A model generated the notes under the pieces. The model was given only the letters and a program-made list of their open reading frames with translations, had not been told where the DNA came from and did not search any database. From the NCBI GenBank assembly GCA_964575335.1, contig CAZNPU010000001.1, positions 1 to 64,000 on the forward strand: 64,000 nucleotides of DNA. The letters run 5' to 3'. The translations under genes were made by a program, and so were the position numbers. Below are positions 42,014-51,741 of the stretch, piece after piece (the stretch's first letter is position 1; each line of letters starts with the position of its first letter). Origin of the DNA: CAZNPU01 sp964575335. GTDB lineage: Bacteria; Planctomycetota; Phycisphaerae; Phycisphaerales; SM1A02.

Positions 42014-42724
42014 TCAGCCTGCGGTTGATGAATGCTGCTGAATGTCGGAACTCTTGCGCCGTTTTTTCACCAACGTATTTCCGGCAAACAGCCAGCATAA
42101 TGCTGCATGCGTTGGAAGGTAGGTTACCAGCGGAAACAGCAGCATCAGCAGCGCAAGATACGCCAGCGGCGGCAGCAGTGTCTGAGGCTGATCGCCCAAG
42201 CCGTACACCCAGTTGATGTTGTCCGCAGGCGACGTCACCAGCCACGTCAGCGGCAGGACAATCCAGGCCAGTGCAGTCTGAATCAATAGCGCCCGGCGGT
42301 CATAACCAAGCCGATAGAGCAGCCACAAGAGCAGAGGCGGCAAAGCCACATGAAACAGTGACAGCAATCGCACAAAAAGTGGAATGCTATCGTCAAACAT
42401 GTAGCTGGACAGTCCCAGCAGCTCAACCCGCAGGATGAACTGACTGAAAAAATCGATGTTCCACGCCAGTTCCGGCAGCAGAACCGCCACCGCCATGGTG
42501 CTGGCGATCAAACGATGCTCCAGCCACAGTGCAGCAAGCGAGCCGAAAAGCGCGATGTCGGAGAACCAGAGAAAATTTGTCGGGCCGTACTGCACCCAGT
42601 AAACGGGAACCAGCAGAGCCACAAATACAGCGGAGAGGAGTTTGATCCACAGCGGCAGAAGATGCGGCGCATTCTTATGACTGCTGTCGGTGTTGTTGCT
42701 GTCGTTGTGAATCCTGTGAATCAT
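42014..42724 (-). CDS. Hypothetical multi-pass membrane protein
   Basis: A 236-residue protein with six hydrophobic segments across residues 24-220, among them PLWIKLLSAVFVALLVPVYW and LLPPLAYLALLMLLFPLVTY. Polar motifs FLWFSDIALFG, LPELAWNIDFF and NINWVYGLG are the kind kept in a conserved family of planctomycete and proteobacterial membrane proteins, but I cannot name it. The C-terminus is basic. It lies next to the DUF2459-like gene on the same strand. Confidence 0.65.
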   Translation of the reverse strand: MIHRIHNDSNNTDSSHKNAPHLLPLWIKLLSAVFVALLVPVYWVQYGPTNFLWFSDIALFGSLAALWLEHRLIASTMAVAVLLPELAWNIDFFSQFILRVELLGLSSYMFDDSIPLFVRLLSLFHVALPPLLLWLLYRLGYDRRALLIQTALAWIVLPLTWLVTSPADNINWVYGLGDQPQTLLPPLAYLALLMLLFPLVTYLPTHAALCWLFAGNTLVKKRRKSSDIQQHSSTAG

Positions 42725-42789
42725 CGCCGCTTGCCGTCACCGCCGCTGCTGTCGTTATTGGCTCGGCTGTTGTGCCGATGCCATGAAGA

Positions 42790-43455
42790 TCAATCAGCAT
42801 CAACTGAGCGAGCCGGTTGTTCGATGCGCCACGATGAATGATATGCCGGCCCGCGCACATCGCAGTCCAGAGCTTCAAGCCACGAAGCGACCGCATGGTT
42901 GGAGTTCCAGAAATACGTGTATCGCCGCGGGTGATGAACGAACGTAAGGCCGTAGGCTATATTGACGACTTCTGTATCGATGTACTGCTCATACAGCGCA
43001 TTGAGGTCGTCTGCCAGTTCAAGCGCCGCGGCCTTATCAACCGTAATAACGTAGGCGTGCTGGACATTTGCGGCGTAATAATTTGCGACTTGTTCTGGCG
43101 ACACGGAGCCGGGCAGCACATTGCGCCCGAGCGCACCCTGGGTCGGCCAGAAAAGCGCAGCAATGCCATGCCAGAGGTCATTGCGACGCAGCGCGTAATA
43201 GTCCCAGTCGCCATACACGTATTTCACGGCGCCGCCGTCTGCGGTCGACAGGACGAGGCCGGATGTATAGCCGTAATCAAGCAAATATACTTGCGCCGGA
43301 TGGGGCGGGTTGGCGGGCGGAACAATGACCGTTGTGCAGCCCAGTGGCAGAGCAAGGATGCCGATGACAATCAGCAGCGCGATAACGACCCACAAGCTGC
43401 ACTTCAATATGCGAAAACGCGGCGAGCATTGGCCAGTGGAAGAAGTCTGGGCCAT
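42790..43455 (-). CDS. DUF2459-like membrane-anchored protein
   Basis: A 221-residue protein with one N-terminal membrane segment (about residues 18-42, ending ALPLGC, possibly a lipobox). The outer domain contains AQVYLLDYGYTSGLVLS and YGDWDYYALRRNDLWHGIAA, which fit the DUF2459/TIGR02117-type pattern as I remember it. The start at 43455 is a choice between two methionines; neither has a clear ribosome binding site. Cellular role unknown. Confidence 0.5.
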   Translation of the reverse strand: MAQTSSTGQCSPRFRILKCSLWVVIALLIVIGILALPLGCTTVIVPPANPPHPAQVYLLDYGYTSGLVLSTADGGAVKYVYGDWDYYALRRNDLWHGIAALFWPTQGALGRNVLPGSVSPEQVANYYAANVQHAYVITVDKAAALELADDLNALYEQYIDTEVVNIAYGLTFVHHPRRYTYFWNSNHAVASWLEALDCDVRGPAYHSSWRIEQPARSVDAD

Positions 43456-43799
43456 ATGTTGACATTGTAGTACCTGCTGCCGACGCATTGAGCTGTTGCT
43501 AAGTAAGAATGCACCTGTGTGAATACCGGGCAGTGCAGATCACGTTCTGCATTGCATGGCCTTTCTTTAATACCGCTATGTGTATGTGTAAGTTGCGCAT
43601 CAACAATCAATCAGGAGCGTTGCCTGATACAGCGCCGCGATACAGTGCGACTCAATGCGCTGGCAATCCAACAGACAATCGCGTGTTGTGCAGCACCGGC
43701 TGCCCCATCCTCAGCAGTCAGTGATGATGCTGAAGACAAAGCAGCCAGCATGCAACGAACAGCGGACAGTGACCAGCGTCTCAGCGAATGGAAGCGTCG
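43456..43799. other. Gene-free stretch
   Basis: About 340 bases with only short plus-strand frames of cysteine- and arginine-rich, non-protein-like sequence. The upstream half should contain the promoter of the DUF2459-like gene. No repeats or strong hairpins were seen. Confidence 0.35.
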
Positions 43800-44798
43800 T
43801 CAGCGGCCATGCCGTTGACCGCTGCCGCTTGCTCGTTCGTAGCCGTACCGAACCGCATCGCGCAGCTGCTCCCATCGGCCGGGATTGCGCTGCTCGAACG
43901 CGGTGCGGGCTTCCGGCTCGATCGTCTGCCATTCGCGGCCGCGGTAGCGTTCATCCGCTGCCAGTTGGCGGCCGAAGGCATATGCCGGACGAACCTGCTC
44001 ATAGCCGACGCCGCTGGTGGCGAAAGAGCGCTGGAAGTCGCGGCGGAAATCTTCATCATCGATGTTTTCAATCTCGACATCGGTTCGCCGCACGGTATCG
44101 CTGATGCGCTCGGTCCGCTCTTCAACTTCACGGCCGACGACCACATCCTCAACCACGCGGGCTTCCTTGCTGACCACAGGCTCTTCGTGCATTTCGCGCG
44201 CTTCGATGGTGCGCTCGCGGAATGCCTCTGCGCCAGCCGGCCGATCAGCTGGGCGGCGTTCCACGGTCACGTGCTCTTCGCGCAGCGGAATCTCTTCTTC
44301 GACAGGCTGCTCGGTCACACGGCTGTAGATGCGCACGCCGCCGCGCTGTTCAACGCGCTTCCCGACGCGCAGTTGCTCCTCAACCACGGGAATCGACTCT
44401 TCCGTGGTTTCGGCTCGTGTTTGAGTTTGTGCAGGTTGGGGCTGCCAACCAGCCTGCTGCCATTCAAGAATGCGGCGGTCAAGATCAACCGGGTTGTGCC
44501 GCTGCATGATGTCAAGGGCATTGTCGAGTTGCTGATCGTCAGCAACATCGATTGCCACAATCGTGCTGCCGCGCCGCTGGGCTTCTTCGTAATGGGAGCG
44601 CTCCTCCATGCCGAAGAAATCGCGCAGTTCAGCCCAGAAGCCGCGGCCCTTGCGCTTCGTTACTGTTGTGCCTGTTTCGCTTGTCTCCTGTTCACTCAAG
44701 CGAATGTTGCTGGAATCAAACCCAGCGTCGATAAGTTCCTGCCTGACGCTTTCCGCTGCGCTTCGGTCGTCAAACAAACCGACCAGTGTGCTCGCCAT
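43800..44798 (-). CDS. YsnF/AvaK-type stress protein (DUF2382)
   Basis: A 332-residue soluble protein. The N-terminal ~100 residues form a general-stress-protein domain (TLVGLFDDRSAAESVRQELI, then IVAIDVADDQQLDNALDIM). A DUF2382 domain follows (about 135-250) built of repeated charged strands (VVEEQLRVGKRVEQRGG, IPLREEHVTVERRP, VVEDVVVGREVEERTE), and then a tail with YRGREWQTIEPEARTAFEQR. Such proteins accumulate under osmotic or desiccation stress, but their mechanism is not known. It is co-directional with a second DUF2382 gene 11 bases upstream. Confidence 0.85.
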   Translation of the reverse strand: MASTLVGLFDDRSAAESVRQELIDAGFDSSNIRLSEQETSETGTTVTKRKGRGFWAELRDFFGMEERSHYEEAQRRGSTIVAIDVADDQQLDNALDIMQRHNPVDLDRRILEWQQAGWQPQPAQTQTRAETTEESIPVVEEQLRVGKRVEQRGGVRIYSRVTEQPVEEEIPLREEHVTVERRPADRPAGAEAFRERTIEAREMHEEPVVSKEARVVEDVVVGREVEERTERISDTVRRTDVEIENIDDEDFRRDFQRSFATSGVGYEQVRPAYAFGRQLAADERYRGREWQTIEPEARTAFEQRNPGRWEQLRDAVRYGYERASGSGQRHGR

Positions 44799-44809
44799 AA
44801 CAAACTCCT

Positions 44810-45505
44810 TTACGCTTGCTGCTTGTTGGTGTGGGATTCTTCTGTGACAGTGCGGCGTGATGATGGCTCGCGTGCGGGTTGCGGACTCGTGTCGATGCGA
44901 TCGACGTGCGCCTCCTCGCTGCGCAACGTGAATCGCTGGGGCATGCGCACCGCCTCACGCCGCCGCGTAATGTGCAACTCCTCCCGCAGCAGCAGTCGCT
45001 TCTCCACCACCAGAACTTCTTCAATCAATGGAACGATGATGGTGTCGCCTTCTACGCGCACATCTACCGGACCATCAATGAAACGATTGACGGGTCTTCG
45101 TTCCACATCGACCAGTTCGCGCACCAGCGGCTCATTCACAAACTCTTCGCGTTCGCGAACCGATGTGTGCACGACCACTTTGCCGGTTTCAACTCTCTGC
45201 GTGCCGATGCGCAGATCTTCCCTCACCAACGGAACGGTGGTCGACGACGGGCGATCCGCAGGCATTGACGAGGACGCTGCGTGCGCTTCGTGATGACGGT
45301 AGCGTTCGATGTCTTCCGGCCCCAGCGGAAGAGAGAACGTGCCATCAGGCTGAGCCTGCAGCATGGTGCGTGGCACTGCAATGCGCCCGCCTTGCTCCAG
45401 GGCAACGACAACATGGTCCCTTGCCGCAGACTCATCCATGAATGACTCAACTTGGCCGCGTAAGCCATTTCGGCCTTGGACCAGTGTTGTTTTCGTCTGG
45501 ATCAT
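44810..45505 (-). CDS. Second DUF2382 stress protein
   Basis: A 231-residue protein. The N-terminal ~75 residues look like a PRC-barrel-like fold (LVQGRNGLRGQVESFMDES, FSLPLGPEDIERY). The DUF2382 repeats follow (PLVREDLRIGTQRVETGKV, VVEKRLLLREELHITRRRE). The first ATG at 45505 is used; a GTG three codons earlier is an alternative. The stop is 11 bases from the next YsnF gene, so both form an operon and probably interact or act in the same stress response. Confidence 0.8.
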   Translation of the reverse strand: MIQTKTTLVQGRNGLRGQVESFMDESAARDHVVVALEQGGRIAVPRTMLQAQPDGTFSLPLGPEDIERYRHHEAHAASSSMPADRPSSTTVPLVREDLRIGTQRVETGKVVVHTSVREREEFVNEPLVRELVDVERRPVNRFIDGPVDVRVEGDTIIVPLIEEVLVVEKRLLLREELHITRRREAVRMPQRFTLRSEEAHVDRIDTSPQPAREPSSRRTVTEESHTNKQQA

Positions 45506-45869
45506 CCTTTGCACCGTCTGTGCCGCAGCATTGCCAGGTGTGGGGCCTTTGGATTGGGTTTTTCTCTCACCATCAACTTAAGGCTAGGGTTCCAGCGATG
45601 GCCCTTGCCTATGGTGGGAATTCCTAATCCAACTTGGCAGAGGCGCCGTCACCGCCGGGTGACTGACCGATTGGCCAGCACATGCATGAGCGCGCCTGCT
45701 TTACTGCTGCTGTTGTGTTGTTGTGCTGTTGCTGCACAGTGCGATGCAAAAACCCGCGTGCACGCATGAACGTCCTGCTGAGCAGGTTCACTTATGCGCA
45801 CCGCTTGCGCCATCGCATTGCGGCATCGCAGTGCGACAAACAGATTCAGCGATTGGTCGTCATCAGCAC
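45506..45869. other. Gene-free stretch upstream of the DUF2382 operon
   Basis: About 360 bases between the lipoprotein gene's stop and the start of the stress operon. Plus-strand frames here are cysteine-rich and not protein-like. The part next to 45505 should hold the stress promoter; no convincing sigma-70 boxes were found, which would fit use of an alternative sigma factor. Confidence 0.35.
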
Positions 45870-46682
45870 TCAGCCGATGATCACTGCGCCGACGCGTTCC
45901 GGATCATGCACCACCGCGATGCGAATGTCGCCGTTGACGGTGCGCAACGTGATGCGGTTCTCGCCCTCGTTCAACACGCCATGCACCGTGCTGTTGGTGG
46001 TGGGAGGCAAGGTAGTGAACTTACCGTGACGCACGCGAACGCGGGCAACGCCGTTGACGGTTTCAGCATCAAAAACGCCCCGCGATTCGCCTCGCACGCG
46101 GTAGTCGATGTTGCCGTTGCGGTTCACAATCGTCACCGGCGCGGTCATCGGGTGATTGGTCATCACGCGCACGTCGCCGTGATTGGTGACGATATCGACT
46201 GCTCCGCTGATACCCTGGGCATACACCCTGCCGTTGCTCGTGCGAACCTTCACCCCTTCGATCTCGGGCAACTGAATGTACACATGCGCACGCTGGTAAT
46301 GCGGCTCGGCGTTGGTTGTGCTGGTGCGAACCTGCAGCATCTGTCCAAGCTCGCCCGGCACGATTTCAGCGGTGTATGAGATATCCACCAGCGAGGCAGC
46401 CGCTTCCTTTTCACGACGGAAGCCATGAACGCCTTCACGCACGACCACCACCTGGGCCTGCGAGAGCTTGGGATTGGCCATGATCATCACGTCGCCGTTG
46501 AACGACTCGACATCCACAGCCACCGGTCCCGCCACATCAAGCAGAATCGCCTCGTCCGCACCGCCTCGATGCGTCCAGCTGTTGGGATGCCATGACGCCC
46601 ATACCGGTCGGTTCGGACCCGAGCAGCCCACAATGCTCAACACACACAGCACGATGACGGGAGCAATGAAGAACGTTCGCAT
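45870..46682 (-). CDS. DUF4097-like beta-solenoid lipoprotein
   Basis: A 270-residue exported protein starting at 46682 (GGAG upstream). The signal ends in the lipobox LSIVGC (cysteine near residue 20). The mature chain is made of short repeated beta strands with VNGD/FNGD-type turns (VESFNGDVMIMANP, GVKVRTSNGRVYAQGISG, VTIVNRNGNIDYRV, ITLRTVNGDIRIAV), the signature of DUF4097 putative adhesins. Probably surface- or periplasm-facing on a lipid anchor. It is divergent from the esterase gene. Confidence 0.75.
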   Translation of the reverse strand: MRTFFIAPVIVLCVLSIVGCSGPNRPVWASWHPNSWTHRGGADEAILLDVAGPVAVDVESFNGDVMIMANPKLSQAQVVVVREGVHGFRREKEAAASLVDISYTAEIVPGELGQMLQVRTSTTNAEPHYQRAHVYIQLPEIEGVKVRTSNGRVYAQGISGAVDIVTNHGDVRVMTNHPMTAPVTIVNRNGNIDYRVRGESRGVFDAETVNGVARVRVRHGKFTTLPPTTNSTVHGVLNEGENRITLRTVNGDIRIAVVHDPERVGAVIIG

Positions 46683-47039
46683 GATGCACATCTCCGAAAG
46701 GGCGTTCAGCGATCGGCGTTGTTCGCCACAACACGCACGACACAACAACAAGTGACTGATGACTGACAGCCGACCTCATCGCCGACAGCCGCTCGTAAGC
46801 CGGCATTGTATCGAATGAAACGGCCTTGCTCACCCCGCACGCGAAATAGTGTGAGATGCCAAGCGGTGGCAGCAGCAATGCACACGCAGTGCAGCGCAGC
46901 GTGCACGCTCGGCCCGGCTGCGCTGGCCTCTTTGCGTCTGGCGTGCGCCCGGAAAGGGGCGGTCTGGTACAACATAGCCAACAGCGTTGCGATTACAGCC
47001 TCCAGTTCTCATTGCCAAGTGCCGTTCAGGAATCGTCTT
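46683..47039. other. Divergent intergenic region
   Basis: About 355 bases between two divergent exported-protein genes, expected to carry both promoters. The plus-strand frame upstream of the esterase is cysteine-rich and unlike a protein. No further feature was recognised. Confidence 0.35.
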
Positions 47040-48641
47040 ATGCGACCGTTTCACCTGTTTGTCACATCGATTCTGCTTTCACTTATCGCCGTAGCTGCAG
47101 CGGAGGCTGCCGCTGCTGCCGGTGATATTCAGACCGACCGTTACCGCATCACGCTTGATCCAGCGGTGCGAAGCGAGCCGGTGACCGGCCGGATTGTGCT
47201 GTTTTTCATCACTAGCACCGAGGCTCAATGGCAGCGGACGTTGCCCATTGAAGGGCCGTTTTATGAGTTGCCGCAGCCGATCGCATCGGTTGCTGTGGAA
47301 GACTTCAAGCCCGGCGAAACCGTCGAAATCCGAGGCGACATGCCCGCGTTTCCCGATCGCCTTGATACTCTCAGCGGCACGGTGCGCGTGCAGGCCATTC
47401 TGGATGCCGACCTGACCGAACGCTCGCACGAACAGGGGCCGGGCAACGTCTACAGCGATGTGGCGATCGTCGAACTGTCGCCCGACCGCGCCGATGTCGT
47501 GGAGCTTACGCTCACGCATCGCATCCAGCCGCCGGTCCGCCGCGACAGCGCCAACTTGAAATGGATGCGTCTGAAAAGCGAGATGCTCAGTGAGTTTTAC
47601 GGCCGGGATGTCGAACATCGTGCCGGCGTCGCTCTGCCGCCGGGGTATGACGATCCGGCCAATGCTCAGAAACGCTGGCCAACGATTTACGTCATTCCCG
47701 GTTTTGGCAGTCGGGAAGATAACGCAGAAGAATACGCCGCGATGTTTCGTACGCCGGGCATCGAGACGATCGCGCCGATGGCGGTGTACGTGGTGCTCGA
47801 TCCCGAAGCGCCGCTGGGGCATCACGGGTTTGTCAACTCCGCCAACAATGGGCCGCGCGGCGACGCGCTGGTGCAGGAGTTCATTCCCTATCTCGAATCG
47901 CAGTTACGTCTGGAAAATCGTCCCGAAGCTCGCATCGTCACCGGACACTCCTCCGGCGGGTGGACCTCGCTCTGGCTTTTGCTCAACTACCCCGACACTT
48001 TCGGCGCATGCTGGTCGAGCGCGCCCGATCCGATCGACTTCACCGCGTTCCAGAAGGCCAACCTGTATGAAGACGCGAACCTCTTTCGCGATGCGGAAGG
48101 CAAGGCCGTGGCGTCATATCGGCACGGCTGGGGCTTGCCTGAACAGCACGATGTGCTGATGACAGTCGAGCAGGAATGCGGCATGGAGCATGCGATTGAT
48201 CCCCACGGCCGGTCGGGACAGCAGTGGGATGCATGGGCTGCGATGTTTTCGCCGCGCCAAAGCAGCCCAGCCGTTTCTGCAGGCGGCGGCGGGCTGCCGC
48301 AGCCGATGTTTGATCCGGAAACCGGCAACATTCACCGCGACGTTGTTGAACACTGGAAGCGCTTCGACATCGCGCAGATGGTCAGCGACAACTGGGCGCA
48401 TTACGGGCCGATTGTGCTCAATCGCATGCGCCTGGCATGCGGCGACCGCGATTCGTATTACCTCGAGCGAGCGGTGCTGCGCTTCCGCGACAAAGTCGAA
48501 GCCTTGCGCAACGATGAGCCCTGGGGTGACGGTTACATCCTCATCGTGAAGGATGCGAATCACAATCTCATGCCTGAAATCTTCCAGCGATGGAATAAGG
48601 AAATGCGCGATTACCTGCGCAAGCACGGATTGCATGATTGA
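47040..48641 (+). CDS. Secreted esterase of the alpha/beta-hydrolase fold
   Basis: A 533-residue exported enzyme starting at 47040 (AGGAA upstream) with a signal peptide (hydrophobic residues 4-24, ending AAAEA). An N-terminal beta domain (about 30-180) precedes the hydrolase domain. The latter has RWPTIYVIPGFGSREDNAEE and the nucleophile elbow GHSSGGW (serine near residue 305); the histidine is probably in KDANHNLMPE near the end. It belongs to the putative esterase (esterase D/FrsA-like) group, with substrate unknown. The gene is convergent with the ABC-2 exporter operon. Confidence 0.82.
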   Translation: MRPFHLFVTSILLSLIAVAAAEAAAAAGDIQTDRYRITLDPAVRSEPVTGRIVLFFITSTEAQWQRTLPIEGPFYELPQPIASVAVEDFKPGETVEIRGDMPAFPDRLDTLSGTVRVQAILDADLTERSHEQGPGNVYSDVAIVELSPDRADVVELTLTHRIQPPVRRDSANLKWMRLKSEMLSEFYGRDVEHRAGVALPPGYDDPANAQKRWPTIYVIPGFGSREDNAEEYAAMFRTPGIETIAPMAVYVVLDPEAPLGHHGFVNSANNGPRGDALVQEFIPYLESQLRLENRPEARIVTGHSSGGWTSLWLLLNYPDTFGACWSSAPDPIDFTAFQKANLYEDANLFRDAEGKAVASYRHGWGLPEQHDVLMTVEQECGMEHAIDPHGRSGQQWDAWAAMFSPRQSSPAVSAGGGGLPQPMFDPETGNIHRDVVEHWKRFDIAQMVSDNWAHYGPIVLNRMRLACGDRDSYYLERAVLRFRDKVEALRNDEPWGDGYILIVKDANHNLMPEIFQRWNKEMRDYLRKHGLHD

Positions 48642-48721
48642 TCCGGCGCGTCCGATTGCGCGCGGTACGCGCTTGTCATTCGCTGCGCGAACGGACTGGC
48701 GTTATTCATCCCCTGCAAGCA

Positions 48722-50077
48722 TCACACTGCCTCCCATCGCCGCGCCAAGAGCCGTGCGATGCACAGGAACACGATCGCCAGCGCTATGAGCACGAGCGCC
48801 TGCGGCCAGAGACGCAGGAGTGATTGCAAGAGCGAATCGCTTGCCAGTTCGTACCAGAAGACTTTGTGATAGCCGTCGAGAGCCCAGGCGTTGAAGGTAA
48901 GCAGGCCGAGTTTTTCCATCAATGGATCCTGCGCGAGCACAAAGCGCGGGATCATGCTGCCGCCCAGCGCGGACATCACGAGAATGACCACCGTAGACAT
49001 GCCGTTGAGTTGATTGCGGCTGCGGCACGCGGCAGCGAGCATCATGCCGAAACCCGATGCCGCTGCGGCAGTGAGGACCGTCATCACCGCAAACCCAGCC
49101 ACATGCTTGGCGGTCCACAGTTCAAGACCGAACACCGCCCAGCCCCAGATGAACATGATCGTGAGCTGCGCCATGCCCATCATGGAGATGAACAGCCATT
49201 TGCCCAGCAGCAATTTGGTCATGCCGACGTTGGACATCAGCACGCGCTCCAGCGCGCCGGATTCTTCCTCTTCAAGCAGTGTGCCGCCTGCGCCCGTTAC
49301 GCTGAAAAGCAGAAACATCACGCCGATGCCTGCTGCGTAAAACGCGATGATCGAACGCCGCTGCTGCTGTTTCTGCTCAGCCTGGCGAATGCCCGCCATG
49401 ACCACGCGCACCGGGCCGGTGAAAACTGCTGCATCATTGTTTGCGTTTGAATCTGAAGCTGCTTCGGTCTCGCTGTCTTTAGCAGCATTGGTCTGATTCA
49501 GCCATTCGCGCAGCCTGGAAAGAAAAGCGTCCATCGCCGTGCGCTGCGTTGCGGTCAGGCCGCCGCCATATTGATCCAGCATATCCAGGCCGCGTTCGAT
49601 GAATAAATCAGGCGCAGCGGTCATGGCAGCCTTCTGCATCAGCCCCGAAACCATCTGCGGAGCGACAGGATTGGCTTCGTCGTAATACAACTGCGCGGGC
49701 ACAGCATCGGGCGAAAATGTGCCGAAGGTTTCGCCGAACCCCTGGGGAATGATGATCGCCACTGCAGCCTTGCCCTGGCGCACCGCCTGCTGTGCTGCTT
49801 CGACAGTCCATTGACCGTCCAGCTCATCTGCTGGCGGGGCAACCAGCGTCAATGCTGATTCATCCTCAACCGCCTCGGCAAACCGCGCGCTGGCACTGCT
49901 TTGATCTTCATCAACCACAATCACCTGCACAGTCGGCAGCCTGCCGCCTTCACCCATCATCCCGCCGAAGATGACCGCGAAGATGGAAAAAAACGCGATG
50001 GGCAGGAGAAAGGTCAGAGCGAGCGCAGCCTTGTCGCGAATGAGATTGAGCCAGCTGATGCGAAGCACGGTATACAT
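48722..50077 (-). CDS. ABC-2 type transporter permease
   Basis: A 451-residue permease starting at 50077. One helix near the N-terminus (about 15-37) is followed by a large extracytoplasmic domain (about 40-240) and five C-terminal helices (245-445). The cytoplasmic GTLLEEEESGALERVLMSNV segment and LLLGKWLFISMMGMAQLTIM are typical of YhgE/ABC-2 exporters. The ATPase gene at 50100 ends 22 bases upstream, giving a two-gene operon. Substrate unknown; drugs or surface lipids are common. Confidence 0.87.
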   Translation of the reverse strand: MYTVLRISWLNLIRDKAALALTFLLPIAFFSIFAVIFGGMMGEGGRLPTVQVIVVDEDQSSASARFAEAVEDESALTLVAPPADELDGQWTVEAAQQAVRQGKAAVAIIIPQGFGETFGTFSPDAVPAQLYYDEANPVAPQMVSGLMQKAAMTAAPDLFIERGLDMLDQYGGGLTATQRTAMDAFLSRLREWLNQTNAAKDSETEAASDSNANNDAAVFTGPVRVVMAGIRQAEQKQQQRRSIIAFYAAGIGVMFLLFSVTGAGGTLLEEEESGALERVLMSNVGMTKLLLGKWLFISMMGMAQLTIMFIWGWAVFGLELWTAKHVAGFAVMTVLTAAAASGFGMMLAAACRSRNQLNGMSTVVILVMSALGGSMIPRFVLAQDPLMEKLGLLTFNAWALDGYHKVFWYELASDSLLQSLLRLWPQALVLIALAIVFLCIARLLARRWEAV

Positions 50078-50099
50078 GGCGAAGTTGGGCCTTTGCGTT

Positions 50100-51035
50100 T
50101 TATTCGCGCAGATCGCGACCGGTGAGGTGAATGAAAACCGCGTGCAGGCTTGGCGGCTGCACCTGTACATCGATCACGTTGCAACCTGCCGCTTTGGCGC
50201 GCTCAAGCAGTGCAGGCAATTCTGTTGCGACATCGTTCATCATGCAGCGCGCAACAGCGTCGGCGCATTCAACAGTGTCGCCCAGCGCGGATGGCGGAAT
50301 TGTGCGATCAAGCGTTATGGTGACGTGCCGCTGCGCTCCGATGGTCTGGTGAATCAGTTCATCCAGCGTGCCATGGGCGATCGTCCTGCCGTGGTCGATG
50401 ATGATGATTCGATCACAGATGTGCTGGGCTTCATCGAGCTGATGCGTAGTGAGCAGCAACGACGTGCCTTGTTGGCGAAGCTCGCTGAGCATGTGCCAGA
50501 TGCGTTCGCGGCTCTGCGGATCGACGCCGACGGTCGGCTCATCCAGCAGCACGACTTGCGGCTGGTGCAGCACGCTGCAGGCGATGTTCAGCCGCCGTTT
50601 CATTCCGCCGGAGAAGGTCTTGACCAGCGAATTGGCGCGATCGGCCAAGCCGGTCCACGATAACGACCATGCGACGCGGTCGCGCAAGCTGGCGCGATCA
50701 ACGCCGTACAACTCGCCAAAGGCATAGAGGTTTTCGCGCGCGGTGAGCAGGGGGTAGAGGGCGAGGTCCTGCGGCACAATGCCGAGCTTTGCGCGAACAT
50801 GCTGCGCACCACCGTTAAAACCGGTCAGATTATGCCCGAGCAGTGTGATCGTGCCGTCATCCAGTCGCACGCGGCCGGCAATTGCGCGAATAAGCGTTGT
50901 CTTGCCCGCTCCGTTGGGGCCTAACAGCGCAAGCCACTCGCCGGCGCGCAGCGACATGGCAGCTCCCTGCAGCGCAGGTGTGCCACCATAGGATTTACGC
51001 GCATTTTCCACACGAAGCACATCGCCGCTCGTCAT
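50100..51035 (-). CDS. ABC-2 type transporter ATP-binding protein
   Basis: A 311-residue ATPase with Walker A GPNGAGKTT (about residues 39-47), Q-loop GIVPQDLALYPLLTARENL, signature FSGGMKRRLNIA, Walker B VVLLDEPTVGVDPQSRERI and the H-loop TTHQLDEA. The last ~75 residues form a regulatory domain seen in this subfamily (DRTIPPSALGDTVE onward, ending LHAVFIHLTGRDLRE). It drives the permease encoded next. Confidence 0.93.
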   Translation of the reverse strand: MTSGDVLRVENARKSYGGTPALQGAAMSLRAGEWLALLGPNGAGKTTLIRAIAGRVRLDDGTITLLGHNLTGFNGGAQHVRAKLGIVPQDLALYPLLTARENLYAFGELYGVDRASLRDRVAWSLSWTGLADRANSLVKTFSGGMKRRLNIACSVLHQPQVVLLDEPTVGVDPQSRERIWHMLSELRQQGTSLLLTTHQLDEAQHICDRIIIIDHGRTIAHGTLDELIHQTIGAQRHVTITLDRTIPPSALGDTVECADAVARCMMNDVATELPALLERAKAAGCNVIDVQVQPPSLHAVFIHLTGRDLRE

Positions 51036-51183
51036 GCAGCCATTGTACGGAGTTGAGACTTCAACCTGTTGATTGACGTGTGTTGCGGATGATGGCTGAT
51101 CACGATGATGGCTGCTTCAACGTGCAGCTGCTGACAGCAACAGCGCTGGCGATATGAGCCTCATGGTGCGCTCAGTTGCGTTC

Positions 51184-51741
51184 CTATTGTGCGCCGTGCA
51201 GCCCTGCTGATTGATAATCCGGATCAAGCTGCTCGATCATGCGTTCGATGTAGCGCCAGGCGTTCAACTGCATGCGAATCTCGCGAAACAGTTCGTCAGA
51301 GGGCTGCGTGCTCTCGCCGACTTTTTTGAAAAGCGAAGATACGGTGTTGATGTAGTCTTGCCGCTGCTGAAGCGCCCACTGTTCCAGGCGCTGGCGCTGT
51401 TCAGGATCGTTGCGGGCGAGCATTTCTTCCATCTGCTGCCGAACGTCCATCATGTCCATCAGAAAGCCATCCGGCAGCGATTTGTCCTGCTCCTTGGTCG
51501 GTCCGCCGAGCAGTTGCAGCAGCGCGTTGGCCCGGCGTTCATCGTCAGCCAGTATGGCGCGGGCGTCATTGAGCCTAGCGGCATGCCGGGCGGCTTCAGC
51601 CTGTTCAATGGGATCGGTGATGCGGTCCGGGTGATGAGCAGCAGCGCGTTTCAGGTATGCAGCCTGTAGTTGGGCTGCTGTGATCTCAAATTGGCGGGGT
51701 AAGCCAAGCAGGGCGAAAGGATCGTCAATCATCGTCATCAT
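51184..51741 (-). CDS. HscB-like J-domain co-chaperone
   Basis: A 185-residue protein. The N-terminal J domain (DPFALLGLPRQFEITAAQLQ) carries the HPD motif in AAAHHPDRITDP; the C-terminal three-helix part (GFLMDMMDVRQQMEE onward) is the HscB-type scaffold-binding domain. HscB delivers the IscU scaffold to the HscA chaperone for iron-sulfur cluster transfer. No isc or hscA gene is in the window. Three methionines in close succession (51741, 51738, 51732) make the exact start uncertain. Confidence 0.8.
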   Translation of the reverse strand: MMTMIDDPFALLGLPRQFEITAAQLQAAYLKRAAAHHPDRITDPIEQAEAARHAARLNDARAILADDERRANALLQLLGGPTKEQDKSLPDGFLMDMMDVRQQMEEMLARNDPEQRQRLEQWALQQRQDYINTVSSLFKKVGESTQPSDELFREIRMQLNAWRYIERMIEQLDPDYQSAGLHGAQ

